Numbered from the stretch's first letter, positions 1-9,696 are shown. The stretch is 59,516 bases of DNA from JAMZMI01 sp047632435 (GCA_047632435.1 JBLICU010000013.1:1-59516), one strand, 5' to 3'. The notes: generated by a model not told the origin, from the sequence alone. Made by a program: numbers and translations.

Positions 1-148
1 CACCTTGCCACTTGTTTAGCTTCCGGGCACGACCCCAGCACTTACGGGACTCTCACCCTTTGGAACACCCAAATTCATGGGCTATATTCACCATTCAAGG
101 CACACACAAGGTGTATAGTGCATAGCACCCTTCGGGATGCTACGACAC
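1..148 (-). ncRNA. possible 5' part of a group II intron (truncated by window edge)
   Basis: Read on the minus strand, this stretch starts with GTGTCG, forms a stable hairpin (GTAGCATCC with GGGTGCTATG around a CGAA loop) and then runs into GGGTGAGAGTCCCGTAAG and GTGGCAAGGTG at the window edge. A GTGYG-type start and a 'GGTGAGAGTCCC ... GTGGCAAGG' core are typical of domain I of bacterial group II introns. No intron-encoded protein is visible because the window ends. It could equally be another structured RNA or a repeat, so this is a pattern-based guess. Confidence 0.25.
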
Positions 149-226
149 CATACACAAACGTTACCCACCACTGCGCATCTATCAAAGTGGGTGGAAACTC
201 GCAACTTTGGAACCAAAAATGAACAA

Positions 227-566
227 ATGAAATACGCCATTTTAACACTTCTCACCTTAGTCTTTCTGAACAACGTCTCAGCACAGAACTGCTCATACGA
301 AAAGAACGAGATAGATGAGTTCACAGACAAAACCATCAAGTTACTTCTCAAGTAACTTTTATTAATTTCTCCGAAAAGATGAAATGCTCTCTTGGACGGA
401 TTGATTCCTTGTACTTGAACTTACAACTGGAGAATCTCTCTATAAAATTAAAAAGGAAAACTTATTGTATCTCATTTTAGATGATGGTCAGAAGACGCAG
501 ATGGAACCTATTGAACTGATAACATTCAGCAACAAAATTCAGGGATATAACAATATTACAGTTTGA
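227..566 (+). pseudogene. decayed secreted-protein gene, N- and C-terminal parts in different frames
   Basis: An ATG at 227 opens a 42-codon frame with a clear signal peptide (MKYAILTLLTLVFLNNVSA, cleavage before QNCSYEKNEIDEF) that stops at 353-355. Coding sense continues beyond the stop in a second frame (INFSEKMKCSLGRIDSLYLN) and then in a third one (KENLLYLILDDGQKTQMEPI and on to QGYNNITV) ending with TGA at 564-566. The three pieces in order look like one small exported Bacteroidota protein beginning CSY...NEIDEFT and ending with a 'LYLxLDDG' strand. At least two frameshifts, and probably an internal deletion, have inactivated it. The family function is unknown to me. Confidence 0.6.
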
Positions 567-897
567 TAAAAGATAAAATATCCCCTTTACCCTAGACTTA
601 AATTACGTTTCTCCAAACTTAAGCCAGTGACTATAGGTATGAATTAAAATTGAATGGCCTATTTTTCTCATATTAGCATTTAAGTCCTCAAATATCCAAG
701 ACATTAGAAGTGCTAAAAGTATGTCAGTTTGCAGCAGCCAGAATCTCAGATTTCTTTTTTAAACAGCGCATTATGCTGTAAATTGAAAGGCTAGTGAGCG
801 CGCTTAGAGTTATAAATTTAAATAATAGGTATATAAGATTTATAAATAAGATTTATCGCTACTTTGTTGATGCAAATAATTAAATAATCGATCAAAA
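567..897. other. intergenic region upstream of katG, no gene seen
   Basis: This AT-rich 331-bp stretch holds no convincing reading frame on either strand. It must contain the katG promoter. A TACTTTG near 862 is one base short of the Bacteroidota TAnnTTTG box, so I do not call it. A short CAGC-GCTG inverted repeat near 764-779 is weak. Confidence 0.5.
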
Positions 898-3126
898 ATG
901 GAAAACAACACACACCCTGATGCTTCATCGCACAATACAAGTGGTGAAAGCAAATGCCCTTTTCATGGGGGGCAGGTAAACCACGGCGCTGGTGGTGGCA
1001 CTTCAAACCGCGACTGGTGGCCCAATCAGTTGAAGCTGAACATCCTCCGTCAAAACTCTACTCTTTCCAATCCTATGGAAGAGGGATTCAACTACGCTGA
1101 AGCGTTTAAGTCGCTGGATCTGGCGACATTGAAAAAAGAAATATTCGATCTGATGACAGATTCTCAGGATTGGTGGCCGGCTGATTATGGTCACTATGGT
1201 CCGTTTTTTATCCGTATGGCGTGGCATAGCGCAGGAACTTACCGCATCTCCGATGGTCGCGGTGGAGCCGGTTCTGGAACGCAGCGATTTGCACCGCTTA
1301 ACAGCTGGCCTGACAATGCCAACCTCGACAAAGCGCGTTTGCTGCTTTGGCCCATTAAACAGAAATATGGCAATAAAATTTCATGGGCAGATTTGATGAT
1401 CCTCGCTGGTAATTGTGCGCTTGAGTCTATGGGGTTCAAGACATTTGGATTCGGTGGTGGACGTGAAGATGTTTGGGAGCCGGAAGAAGATATCTATTGG
1501 GGTGCTGAAACTGAGTGGTTAGGCGATAAGAGATACAGTGGTGACAGGGATTTGGAAGATCCGCTTGGCGCTGTTCAGATGGGTTTGATCTATGTAAATC
1601 CTCAAGGTCCGAATGGCAATCCAGATCCATTGGCATCAGCCAGAGACATACGTGAGACTTTTGGTCGCATGGCCATGAACGATGAAGAAACGGTAGCGCT
1701 TATTGCTGGTGGTCACACTTTTGGTAAAACCCATGGTGCCGCTGATCCTGACAAGTATGTAGGTCCAGAACCTGCAGCTGCAAGTATTGAGGAGCAGGGA
1801 CTTGGTTGGAAAAATACCTATGGCAGTGGCCATGGTGTCAACACAATTACTAGCGGTTTGGAAGGAGCGTGGACTACCACACCTACTAAGTGGAGCAACA
1901 ACTACTTCGAGAACTTATTTGGTTACGAATGGGAGCTGACCAAAAGCCCGGCTGGTGCACAGCAGTGGAAACCAAAAGCCGGAGCAGGCGCAGGCCTGGT
2001 GCCAGATGCACATGATGCGTCTCAGAGTCATGCACCTTTTATGCTCACAACAGATCTTGCTTTGAGAATGGATCCTGCTTATGAGACAATTTCAAGACGT
2101 TTTTACGAAAATCCAGATCAATTCGCAGATGCATTTGCTCGTGCCTGGTTCAAGCTTACGCACAGAGATATGGGTCCACGTACACGCTATGTTGGTTCGG
2201 AGGTTCCTGCCGAAGAACTGATCTGGCAAGATCCTATTCCTGCTGTTACTCACAAATTGATTGGCGATGAGGATGTGGCTGCATTAAAAGCTAAAATTCA
2301 GGCTTCAGGACTTTCTGTATCGCAATTGGTATCGACAGCCTGGGCTTCAGCATCAACTTTCCGTGGTTCTGACAAACGAGGTGGTGCCAATGGAGCTCGC
2401 ATTCGTCTTGCGCCACAAAAAGATTGGGCAGTTAATAATCCTGCTCAGTTGGCCACTGTTTTAAACAAACTTGAAGGCATCCAAAAGGATTTCAATAACG
2501 GAGGTAAAATGGTTTCTATGGCTGACTTGATTGTGCTTGCAGGAGGTGTTGGTGTTGAACTAGCAGCTAAAAATGCTGGGCAGAATGTAAAGGTACCTTT
2601 TACTGCAGGACGTACTGATGCCACACAAGAGCAAACCGATGTAGCGTCATTTGCAGTTTTGGAGCCATCTGCTGACGGTTTCAGGAATTATATGAAAACC
2701 AAATACAGCGTTTCTGCAGAGGAAATGTTAATTGACAAGGCGCAACTAATGACACTTACTGCCCCTGAGATGACGGTGCTCGTTGGTGGTATGCGGGTTC
2801 TAAATGCAAACGCAGGTCAGTCCAAACATGGTGTATTCACCAAGACTCCTGAGACGCTTACCAATGACTTTTTCATTAATCTGCTGGACTTAGGTACAAC
2901 TTGGAATGCAACATCTGAATCTGATGATGTGTTTGAAGGTCGTGATCGTAAGACTGGATCAGTGAAGTGGACAGGAACACGTACGGATCTCATTTTTGGT
3001 TCAAACTCAGAGCTTCGAGCACTTGCGGAAGTTTATGGATGTGCAGATGCAAAAGAGAAATTCGTAAAGGATTTTGTAGCGGCATGGGTCAAAGTGATGA
3101 ATCTTGGTCGCTTTGATTTGGCTTGA
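898..3126 (+). CDS. katG: catalase-peroxidase KatG
   Basis: Bifunctional haem enzyme that disproportionates hydrogen peroxide and oxidises organic donors; a main peroxide defence. The 742 residues match the usual family length. The distal haem pocket is visible as R106, W109, H110 in RMAWHSAGTYR, followed by Y232 (GLIYVNPQGPNG) and M258 (FGRMAMNDE), which with W109 form the family's Met-Tyr-Trp cross-link needed for catalase activity; the proximal haem ligand is H273 in GGHTFGKTHG. The C-terminal half is the usual non-haem duplicated domain (AWASASTFRGSDKRGGANG). No signal peptide, so cytoplasmic. It stands alone and ends at a strong terminator. Start chosen at the first ATG, which gives the conserved SKCPFHGG N-terminus. 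Confidence 0.98.
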   Translation: MENNTHPDASSHNTSGESKCPFHGGQVNHGAGGGTSNRDWWPNQLKLNILRQNSTLSNPMEEGFNYAEAFKSLDLATLKKEIFDLMTDSQDWWPADYGHYGPFFIRMAWHSAGTYRISDGRGGAGSGTQRFAPLNSWPDNANLDKARLLLWPIKQKYGNKISWADLMILAGNCALESMGFKTFGFGGGREDVWEPEEDIYWGAETEWLGDKRYSGDRDLEDPLGAVQMGLIYVNPQGPNGNPDPLASARDIRETFGRMAMNDEETVALIAGGHTFGKTHGAADPDKYVGPEPAAASIEEQGLGWKNTYGSGHGVNTITSGLEGAWTTTPTKWSNNYFENLFGYEWELTKSPAGAQQWKPKAGAGAGLVPDAHDASQSHAPFMLTTDLALRMDPAYETISRRFYENPDQFADAFARAWFKLTHRDMGPRTRYVGSEVPAEELIWQDPIPAVTHKLIGDEDVAALKAKIQASGLSVSQLVSTAWASASTFRGSDKRGGANGARIRLAPQKDWAVNNPAQLATVLNKLEGIQKDFNNGGKMVSMADLIVLAGGVGVELAAKNAGQNVKVPFTAGRTDATQEQTDVASFAVLEPSADGFRNYMKTKYSVSAEEMLIDKAQLMTLTAPEMTVLVGGMRVLNANAGQSKHGVFTKTPETLTNDFFINLLDLGTTWNATSESDDVFEGRDRKTGSVKWTGTRTDLIFGSNSELRALAEVYGCADAKEKFVKDFVAAWVKVMNLGRFDLA

Positions 3127-3148
3127 TTTGAAATAATATTGATTTAAT

Positions 3149-3180
3149 AAAGGCAGCCTGGCAACAGGTTGCCTTTATTT
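3149..3180 (+). terminator. rho-independent terminator after katG
   Basis: AAAGGCAGCCTG (3149-3160), GCAA loop, CAGGTTGCCTTT (3165-3176), with one G-T pair, followed by ATTTATT. It lies 22 bp after the katG stop and between convergent genes, so it may also serve the minus-strand gene ending at 3194. Confidence 0.85.
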
Positions 3181-3193
3181 ATTGGCCATTTTA

Positions 3194-3774
3194 TCATTTG
3201 TATTGATCATTTAAACCCTTTTTGGCCTTGATCATAGGAATGATTTTCTGTAATCGCGTTTGTTTGGTTTCAGCACGCTTCGCGTCTGCGATATATTCTG
3301 CATATTCTCTTTTGCAGGTGAGCGTAAGTGTCTCAAAAGCTTCAAATAGAAGCGCATCGGCTGCCAATTCTTCTTTTAATTCATCAGGAATGATTAACGG
3401 CTTCTTTTCTGGCTTGATTTCTTTTCCATCCTTTTGATTTTGTATGGCCTCCAGTAAATAAGACTTGATTAAGTTTTCATCAATATCATCATCTGATCCA
3501 AATCCCCATTGACGCATCCCTTTTGTTTTCTCTTCCTGAGCGTTGATCAGCACTTCTCTTCATCTTTCAGAAAAGAGCCATTGAAAAACCATAAGCCAAC
3601 GTAGGTTTTGAAGGCACCAATGCCAACTAGATTTTTTCCATTAACAGTATATGTCGGGATGCCCCACTTCAATGTTTCGGTGAGTTCGGTGCTATTAAGA
3701 ATGCTTCTGAGTTTGTGGAGGAGTGTACGATACTCACCATGTGATTCCAGATACTCTTCAATTGATTTAGCCAT
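3194..3774 (-). pseudogene. DUF1801 / YdeI (OmdA)-family protein, split by one frameshift
   Basis: Two reading frames that meet at 3547-3553 are the halves of one ~193-residue YdeI-type protein. The upstream half (start ATG 3774, MAKSIEEYLESHGEYR) carries the DUF1801 fold with KWGIPTYTVNGKNLVGIGAF, and stops right after NGSFLKDEEKC. The downstream half continues LINAQEEKTKGMRQWGFGSD and carries the OmdA/YdeI C-terminal domain (KPLIIPDELKEELAAD). Adding one base near 3553 would give the family-like junction KDE-x-K-VLINAQE. Both halves are well preserved, so the break is recent or a sequencing error. Family members are small cytoplasmic proteins of uncertain role, linked by name to bacteriocin protection in E. 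coli. Confidence 0.75.
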
Positions 3775-3955
3775 TTCTATGAAATAAAAATTGGCCATTT
3801 CCAACTTTTGGTGAATAGTTCTGGGTGGAAATATTAGCAATTGGTTTTTGGTGAAGCAAAGATTCTAAGTACTAAATGATAGTTAGAATCAGTCGAATTT
3901 TGCGGTTTTTTGCAAGGAGGCCATCATAAATTATGAAGCCTTTTTTTCGAGACAT

Positions 3956-4972
3956 TCACTTGTTCACCAAAGGTGAGACTCGTTCGCCAATCAGTGCGAT
4001 AGCATGAAGCAGCTGGGCATGGGAAAGTCCCGCATTGTCCATTTGAAAAGTAAACCTTGAAATTCCGCCTAGTGCTGCGCTGTGTCGAAGAATTTTCTCT
4101 GCTACTTCCTCAGGCCCTCCTACTACCAAGGCACCTGTAGACCCGACTTGGGAATCGAAGCGTTCTCGTGTGACTGGCGGCCACCCTCGTTCTCTACCTA
4201 TTCTGGTAAAAGTTTCTGCATAGCCGGGAAAATAATTTTCTAGGGCTTCTTCGGTAACATTGGCCACATAACCCAATGAATGTAACCCCACTTTCAATTT
4301 TTCAGGTGAATGCCCTGCCTCTTCACCGGCTTTTTTGTAAAGATCAATCAGCGGACGAAAACGATGTGTTTCGCCACCAATGACGGCCACCATAAGTGGT
4401 AAACCTAAGGTTCCTGCGCGAGCAAATGAAGCCGGTGTTCCTCCAACACCTAGCCATATGGGTAGTTCTTCCTGAAGTGGTCTCGGATAGATGGCCTGAT
4501 TCTTTAGTGCTGGACGGAATCGCCCTGACCAATTCACCACTTCATTTGCCCGAATCTGGAGCAGAAGATCGAGTTTCTCAGAAAACAGTTCATCATAATC
4601 TGCGAGATTCAAACCAAAAAGGGGATAGGATTCTGTAAATGATCCACGGCCCACAACCATTTCTGATCGTCCTTGCGAGATCAAATCTAAGGTGGCAAAA
4701 TTTTGAAAAGCCCTGACGGGATCAGTGGCACTCAGTACGGTAACGGCACTTGTGAGTATGATGCGATTGGTGCGCGAGGCAGCAGCCGCCAAAATCATGG
4801 CAGGCGCAGCATCCAGAAACTCCTTGCGATAGTGCTCTCCAATCCCGAATACATCCAGACCCGATTGATCGGCATATTCCATTCGCTCCAGAAGCTCACT
4901 TAGAGCGATTACATTGTCCTTATTTGAATTGGTTGGTCGTGCAGCAGCAAAGCTGTCTATCCCTATTTCCAT
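3956..4972 (-). CDS. LLM-class flavin-dependent oxidoreductase (luciferase-like)
   Basis: A 338-residue single-domain bacterial-luciferase-like TIM barrel. Visible hallmarks are the N-terminal MEIGIDSFA strand, ADQSGLDVFGIGEHYRKEF, the TNRIILTSAVTVLSATDPVR segment and LPIWLGVGGTPASFARAG. The family uses reduced FMN or F420 to oxidise small organic substrates; the substrate cannot be told from sequence. No signal peptide. It is a stand-alone minus-strand gene, with no gene within 150 bp on either side in the same operon. Start ATG at 4972 is the first in frame and gives the normal N-terminus. Confidence 0.88.
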   Translation of the reverse strand: MEIGIDSFAAARPTNSNKDNVIALSELLERMEYADQSGLDVFGIGEHYRKEFLDAAPAMILAAAASRTNRIILTSAVTVLSATDPVRAFQNFATLDLISQGRSEMVVGRGSFTESYPLFGLNLADYDELFSEKLDLLLQIRANEVVNWSGRFRPALKNQAIYPRPLQEELPIWLGVGGTPASFARAGTLGLPLMVAVIGGETHRFRPLIDLYKKAGEEAGHSPEKLKVGLHSLGYVANVTEEALENYFPGYAETFTRIGRERGWPPVTRERFDSQVGSTGALVVGGPEEVAEKILRHSAALGGISRFTFQMDNAGLSHAQLLHAIALIGERVSPLVNK

Positions 4973-5139
4973 TGGTGTGAATTTATGACAAGGCTAACAA
5001 AGACACTTGGAAATATGTTCAGCAGCATCCATATTTTAAAATTTATGCTGTGTGTTTGTTGATTCAAAAATTATAGGAAATATAAATGGGATCCATTTCT
5101 TATGCATTGCGCTAAAAAACGGATCACCATCAATACGAA

Positions 5140-5937
5140 TTACATTTTATCGGCAGCAATTGCTTTTTTTATCATTTTCTCGTTCATTTTGGCTTGCATC
5201 GCCAATGGACTATGTTTCGCCATGGCGGCCATTACCTTGTTTTTTGTCCCCGGCACGGTTAAAAATCTTTTACCCAAACCTTCCAATCCTGCTTCGGCCA
5301 CCTCAGCCGGATCCATGGCAGTCATCGGGGTTTTGCTCCAATCCACACCTGTATTGGATGACATGGCTGTATTAGTCAGTCCCGGAGAAAGCACACTCAC
5401 ATCCACACCTTTAGGTTTTAATTCGCCATAAAGTGAAGCCCCGAAATTTAAGACATAGGCTTTAGAACCAGCATAATTTGCAAAATAGGGGTTGGGCATA
5501 TGACCTGATAAACTTGCAACCATCAGGATCCCGCCCTTTTTTCTTGCGACCATGGGTTTTGAGAAATGATGCGACAGTTGTAACGTGGCGATCACATTTA
5601 CCCGTAGTAATTTCATTTCCGCATCAAGGGATGTTTTTTCAAAAGCGCCATTCACTTCTATGCCAGCAGAAAGTATCAAAAGGCCAATTTCTTCTTCCAG
5701 CGCGATGACTTTTTGAACGCCTTCAGCTGTTGACAAATCCGCTGAAATGTATTTTGTTTGGATACCATACCTTGCCGCCAATGAGACGGCATGTTTGGTG
5801 AGCTCCGACTCATTTCTAGCCACTAAAACGATATTGATTCCTTTAGCTGCGATTTGACTGGTTATTTCAGCGCCTATACCTGATGTGGCGCCTGTAATCA
5901 GTGCCCATGGGCCATATTTGTTTTCAAAACTGTTCAT
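5140..5937 (-). CDS. short-chain dehydrogenase/reductase
   Basis: 265-residue SDR with Rossmann cofactor motif TGATSGIG near residues 16-23, the LSAGIE (NAG-like) motif, the catalytic Ser in MVASLSG and the YAGSK (YxxxK) pair near residues 154-158. The Gly-motif is followed by LVARNES, suggesting NADP preference. The sequence resembles the DltE/YqjQ-like 'SDR family NAD(P)-dependent oxidoreductase' group; the substrate is unknown. It starts 3 bp after the DUF2892 stop and lies downstream of an AraC regulator, suggesting the operon AraC-DUF2892-SDR. The Lys/Met-rich C-terminus (NEKMIKKAIAADKM) is typical of this subgroup. Confidence 0.9.
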   Translation of the reverse strand: MNSFENKYGPWALITGATSGIGAEITSQIAAKGINIVLVARNESELTKHAVSLAARYGIQTKYISADLSTAEGVQKVIALEEEIGLLILSAGIEVNGAFEKTSLDAEMKLLRVNVIATLQLSHHFSKPMVARKKGGILMVASLSGHMPNPYFANYAGSKAYVLNFGASLYGELKPKGVDVSVLSPGLTNTAMSSNTGVDWSKTPMTAMDPAEVAEAGLEGLGKRFLTVPGTKNKVMAAMAKHSPLAMQAKMNEKMIKKAIAADKM

Positions 5938-5940
5938 GAT

Positions 5941-6123
5941 TTATCCCTTATTTGTATCGACTCCAATCAAAGTATATAAGGGATCTGAACCTAAAAGTGC
6001 CGGGATCATGATTCCTGCGCCGACCAGTCCCCACCAAGATTGATTCATTACACCAAAGGTGATGATGGCTATTCCTAGTATTGCCCTAACTATTCTGTCA
6101 ATTTTTCCTACGTTCTTATTCAT
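5941..6123 (-). CDS. DUF2892 (YgaP-like) small membrane protein
   Basis: A 60-residue protein with MNKNVGKIDRIVRAILGIAI, a WWGLVGAGIMIPALLGSDPL second helix and a short tail. This is the two-helix DUF2892 domain, which in other bacteria is fused to rhodanese domains (YgaP). Here it is stand-alone and predicted to sit in the inner membrane. It lies between the AraC-family regulator and the SDR, 3 bp from the SDR start, so it is very likely co-transcribed. Confidence 0.88.
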   Translation of the reverse strand: MNKNVGKIDRIVRAILGIAIITFGVMNQSWWGLVGAGIMIPALLGSDPLYTLIGVDTNKG

Positions 6124-6177
6124 ATTTATATGAGATTATGTGACTATTGGTGTAAAAGTCATGAATATGAACAAGAG

Positions 6178-7050
6178 CTATTTTACAGATTGGCCCAAAG
6201 ACTGGTCAGATAAGGTCAAGCGATATTCAGATGGAGATTTTCCATACCGGGCTTTAAATGTCCGATTGAATGTGGTCAATGATTCAAAGCCGGTATCATA
6301 AGCAATGTCTGAAATACGGTTGTTTCTATCATTCAACATTTCCGCTGCTTTTTCCACTTTCATTTTGATCAGGTGTTTGATAGGACTATCGCCATACACC
6401 TCTTTGAATTTACGCTTGAAAGAAGACAAGCTCATATGACAAAGAGAAGCAAGTTCATCTAAGGTTAGATTGGCAAACATATTCTTTTGGATCACCTCTT
6501 CCAATTTGGCAAAGTTAGGTTTAAACATGGACGCCAAAAAGTCAAGTTCTGAGGGTGCTTCGACAGTTTTACTCATCAACATGACAAACTCTCGAAGCTT
6601 GTTTTTAATCAAAGATTCATCTGCTAACTCGGGATGATCAAGCAAAATGCTGATACTTTCTTTGAAATGCTCCAGTAGTTTATTGACTTCAATTTTTTTG
6701 AGATTGTAGTTTACCTGATGAGTAGAAGCGTGAAGATCAAATTCAAATATATCGTGAACCAATTCTGGATAAAGCAGCAATCCGATCACTTCTACACCAG
6801 TTCCAATAGACCTTTGTGTTTTATTGGTCTCAAAAAAATAGTTTAGACATTTTGCCAGTAGTCCTGCGCCTTTTTGAAGATGCAACTGCTCTGTTTGCGA
6901 CCGAATGAAAAATTCTCCTTCATTCACAAAAATGAAGCAAGCCTCATTTTCGAAATATTCTTTCGGCATCAAACCATCAAAATAAGGGAGACTGAGTTTC
7001 TCGAAAACGACTTTACCCTTGTATTTCAATATTTTTTGTTGGTATTCCAA
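6178..7050 (-). CDS. AraC-family transcriptional regulator
   Basis: 290 residues with a C-terminal double helix-turn-helix. The first HTH is in TLDELASLCHMSLSSFKRKF, the second around ISDIAYDTGFESLTTFNRTF, closing with KARYGKSPSEYR, the classic AraC signature. The N-terminal ~180 residues (MEYQQKILKYKGKVVFEKLS, then a cupin-like FVNEGEFFIRS...KGAGLL) are a probable ligand-sensing domain. It precedes DUF2892 and SDR in the same direction with a 54-bp gap, so it may regulate them. The inducer is unknown. Confidence 0.9.
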   Translation of the reverse strand: MEYQQKILKYKGKVVFEKLSLPYFDGLMPKEYFENEACFIFVNEGEFFIRSQTEQLHLQKGAGLLAKCLNYFFETNKTQRSIGTGVEVIGLLLYPELVHDIFEFDLHASTHQVNYNLKKIEVNKLLEHFKESISILLDHPELADESLIKNKLREFVMLMSKTVEAPSELDFLASMFKPNFAKLEEVIQKNMFANLTLDELASLCHMSLSSFKRKFKEVYGDSPIKHLIKMKVEKAAEMLNDRNNRISDIAYDTGFESLTTFNRTFKARYGKSPSEYRLTLSDQSLGQSVK

Positions 7051-7167
7051 AGTCTGATAATATGGTTTCTAAAGATTTTTATGATGGCAGTGATTCTTCT
7101 TTTCTAAAGATACAGTAAGAAACCAATTGCAGGATTTTAATATCGTTCGATACCCAATAACCGAACA

Positions 7168-9696
7168 TCAAATCATCTCCAACTCCACCTCTGTTGCCGT
7201 CATCGCATTGTATTCTGGAATTTCGATTTTGACCGGTTCAATTTTCCAGATGTCTTTGCTGTATTCAGCAATGGATCGGTCACTTGAAAATTTGCCAATT
7301 CTGGCGACATTCAAAATCGACATTTTGGCCCAGTTTTCACTATCAGAATAAGCCGCTGAAACCAATTCCTGGGTTTGAATATAGGAATCATAATCAGCAA
7401 GTAGCATATAATCGTCATGTTCCAGCAAATGATCAACCAAAGGCCAAAATCGGTTCTTTTGATCTGGCGAGAAATAGCCCGTGGAGATCATATCCAGGCA
7501 TTTTTTTAACTCGATATTGGAATCGTAATAATCCCTGGGTTGGTAATTTTTGCGTAGCTCACTCACTTCTGGTGTGGTGAGACCAAACAAGAAAAAGTTA
7601 GCTTCTCCGACTTCTTCTCGGATTTCTATATTGGCGCCATCCAGCGTGCCGATGGTCAGCGCGCCATTCATTGCAAATTTCATGTTTCCTGTTCCTGATG
7701 CTTCCAAACCTGCGGTTGATATTTGCTCAGAAAGATCTGCGGCCGGATAGATGCGTTGGCTGTTGGTCACATTGAAGTCCGGCATAAATACGACTTTTAG
7801 CCTGTCTCGAACATCCGGATCATTGTTGACTTTGTCACCAATAGAAGTAATTAATTTAATGATCAACTTGGCGGTCATATAACCGGGGGCGGCTTTTCCA
7901 CCAAAGACGAATACACGTGGAACCATCTTCATGTCAGGATTTGCTTTCAGTCTGTTGTAAAGCGTGATGATATGCAGGGCATTAAGATGTTGACGTTTGT
8001 ACTCATGAATGCGCTTGGCCTGCATATCATAAAGTGAATCAACCGGCAGGTGAATGCCCATTTCCTTTTTGACATAGTCTGAAAGCTCTTTTTTGACGCT
8101 TCTCTTACATTTTTGCCAGGCGATCACAAAATTGGGGTTTTCGGCATATGCTTCCAGTTTCTTCAATTCGTCGAGCCGTCGGATCCAACCCGTCCCAATA
8201 GTTTCACTGATCAATTCACTCAGTTTTGGATTGATCAGAACCATCCATCTGCGTGGAGTTACACCATTGGTTTTGTTGGAGAATTTTTCGGGCCAAAGGG
8301 CGTAAAAGTCATGGAAAAGATATTTTTTTAACAAGTCGGTGTGCAAAGCCGCAACTCCGTTTACGGAGTGACTGCCCACTATTGCCAGATTGGCCATCCG
8401 CACAGATTTTTCTCCATTTTCATTGATGATGGACATGCGCGATTGTCTTTCATCATCACCCGGATATTTTGCTTTAATGATCTCCAAAAATCTAAAATTT
8501 ATTTCATAGATGATTTCCATGTGTCTTGGAAGCAACCATTGCATCAACCCTACAGACCAGGTTTCCAACGCTTCAGGCAATAGCGTATGGTTCGTATAAC
8601 CGAGTGTCTTTTGGGTAATGTCCCAGGCTTGACCCCAATCCAAATGATGTTCATCGACAAGCAATCGCATCAATTCTGCTACAGCAATAGACGGATGAGT
8701 ATCATTGAGCTGCAAAGCGAACTTTTCGCATAAATTTTTAATGTTATTACCTCTGGTAAGGTGCAATTTGATGACGTCTTGCAACGAGCAGGACACAAAG
8801 AAGTATTGTTGTTTCAATCTGAGTTCTTTTCCCTTGAGGCTGGAGTCATTTGGATACAAAATCTTTGAAATGGTTTCTGAGCCTATTTTATCGTAAACTG
8901 CACCATAATAATCTCCCCGGTTGAAGCTTTGAAAATCAAAGGATTCGGCGGATTGTGCATTCCAAAGTCGAAGTGTAGCGGCGGTATTTGTGCCAAAACC
9001 GAGTATAGGTGTGTCGTAAGGAATCCCAACCACAACTTGCTCAGGTATCCATTTGACACAAAAGGTGCCTTTGTCATCATAATAGGATTCGGTTTTACCT
9101 CCAAAGCCGACTATTTCTTTGTCTTCAATTCTGGGGATTTCCCATGGATTGCCGTACCTGAGCCATTTGTCGGTGATCTCAACCTGCCAGCCATCTTGTA
9201 TGATCTGATCAAAAATCCCAAATTCGTATCGAATGCCATATCCAATGGCTGGTACGTCTTGTGTTGCCATTGAATCCAGATAACAGGCGGCTAATCTGCC
9301 CAAACCTCCATTGCCCAGGCCGGGTTCCTCTTCCTGATCCAAAAGATATTTGAGATCCAATCCCAGCTCGGAAATGGATTTTTTTACTTTTTCATACAAT
9401 CCAAGATTGATCAGATTATTTCCTAAATGAGGCCCCATCAGATATTCGGCCGATAAATAACCAACAGTCCTTACATTTTTTTCATGATAATTCTTTTGTG
9501 TAAATAACCACCTATGTAGCAATCGATCTCTGACGGTATAGGCCAGAGCCATGTAATAGTCATTGCGTGTCGCATTTTGTGGGTTTTTACCCTGTATGTA
9601 AAAAAGATTGTCTAAAAAGGCTCTTTTGAGAGTTTCATTGTCAATGCCAGTGCGGTCATCTTCAATTTTCATCTTGGTTTTTTGTGGGGCTTCCAT
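7168..9696 (-). CDS. glgP: glycogen/alpha-glucan phosphorylase (GT35)
   Basis: Releases glucose-1-phosphate from alpha-1,4-glucans using phosphate and PLP. The protein is about 842 residues from the ATG at 9696 (an upstream in-frame TTG at 9705 is less likely). The PLP lysine lies in EASGTGNMKFAMNGA (about residue 673), followed by TIGTLDGANIEI. The N-terminal half shows YLSAEYLMGPHLGNNL and EEEPGLGNGGLGRLAACYLD, both diagnostic of this family. No AMP- or phosphorylation-site tail like that of animal enzymes is visible. It is stand-alone; no other glycogen genes are present in the window. Confidence 0.97.
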   Translation of the reverse strand: MEAPQKTKMKIEDDRTGIDNETLKRAFLDNLFYIQGKNPQNATRNDYYMALAYTVRDRLLHRWLFTQKNYHEKNVRTVGYLSAEYLMGPHLGNNLINLGLYEKVKKSISELGLDLKYLLDQEEEPGLGNGGLGRLAACYLDSMATQDVPAIGYGIRYEFGIFDQIIQDGWQVEITDKWLRYGNPWEIPRIEDKEIVGFGGKTESYYDDKGTFCVKWIPEQVVVGIPYDTPILGFGTNTAATLRLWNAQSAESFDFQSFNRGDYYGAVYDKIGSETISKILYPNDSSLKGKELRLKQQYFFVSCSLQDVIKLHLTRGNNIKNLCEKFALQLNDTHPSIAVAELMRLLVDEHHLDWGQAWDITQKTLGYTNHTLLPEALETWSVGLMQWLLPRHMEIIYEINFRFLEIIKAKYPGDDERQSRMSIINENGEKSVRMANLAIVGSHSVNGVAALHTDLLKKYLFHDFYALWPEKFSNKTNGVTPRRWMVLINPKLSELISETIGTGWIRRLDELKKLEAYAENPNFVIAWQKCKRSVKKELSDYVKKEMGIHLPVDSLYDMQAKRIHEYKRQHLNALHIITLYNRLKANPDMKMVPRVFVFGGKAAPGYMTAKLIIKLITSIGDKVNNDPDVRDRLKVVFMPDFNVTNSQRIYPAADLSEQISTAGLEASGTGNMKFAMNGALTIGTLDGANIEIREEVGEANFFLFGLTTPEVSELRKNYQPRDYYDSNIELKKCLDMISTGYFSPDQKNRFWPLVDHLLEHDDYMLLADYDSYIQTQELVSAAYSDSENWAKMSILNVARIGKFSSDRSIAEYSKDIWKIEPVKIEIPEYNAMTATEVELEMI

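Noticed and set aside
88..351. 87-codon minus-strand frame at the left end
   Set aside because: Overlaps the decayed plus-strand gene and the possible intron and shows no protein-like pattern.
3914..3948. Hairpin with T-run near the LLM gene
   Set aside because: The T-run is on the plus strand, where no gene ends; on the minus strand there is no T-run after it.
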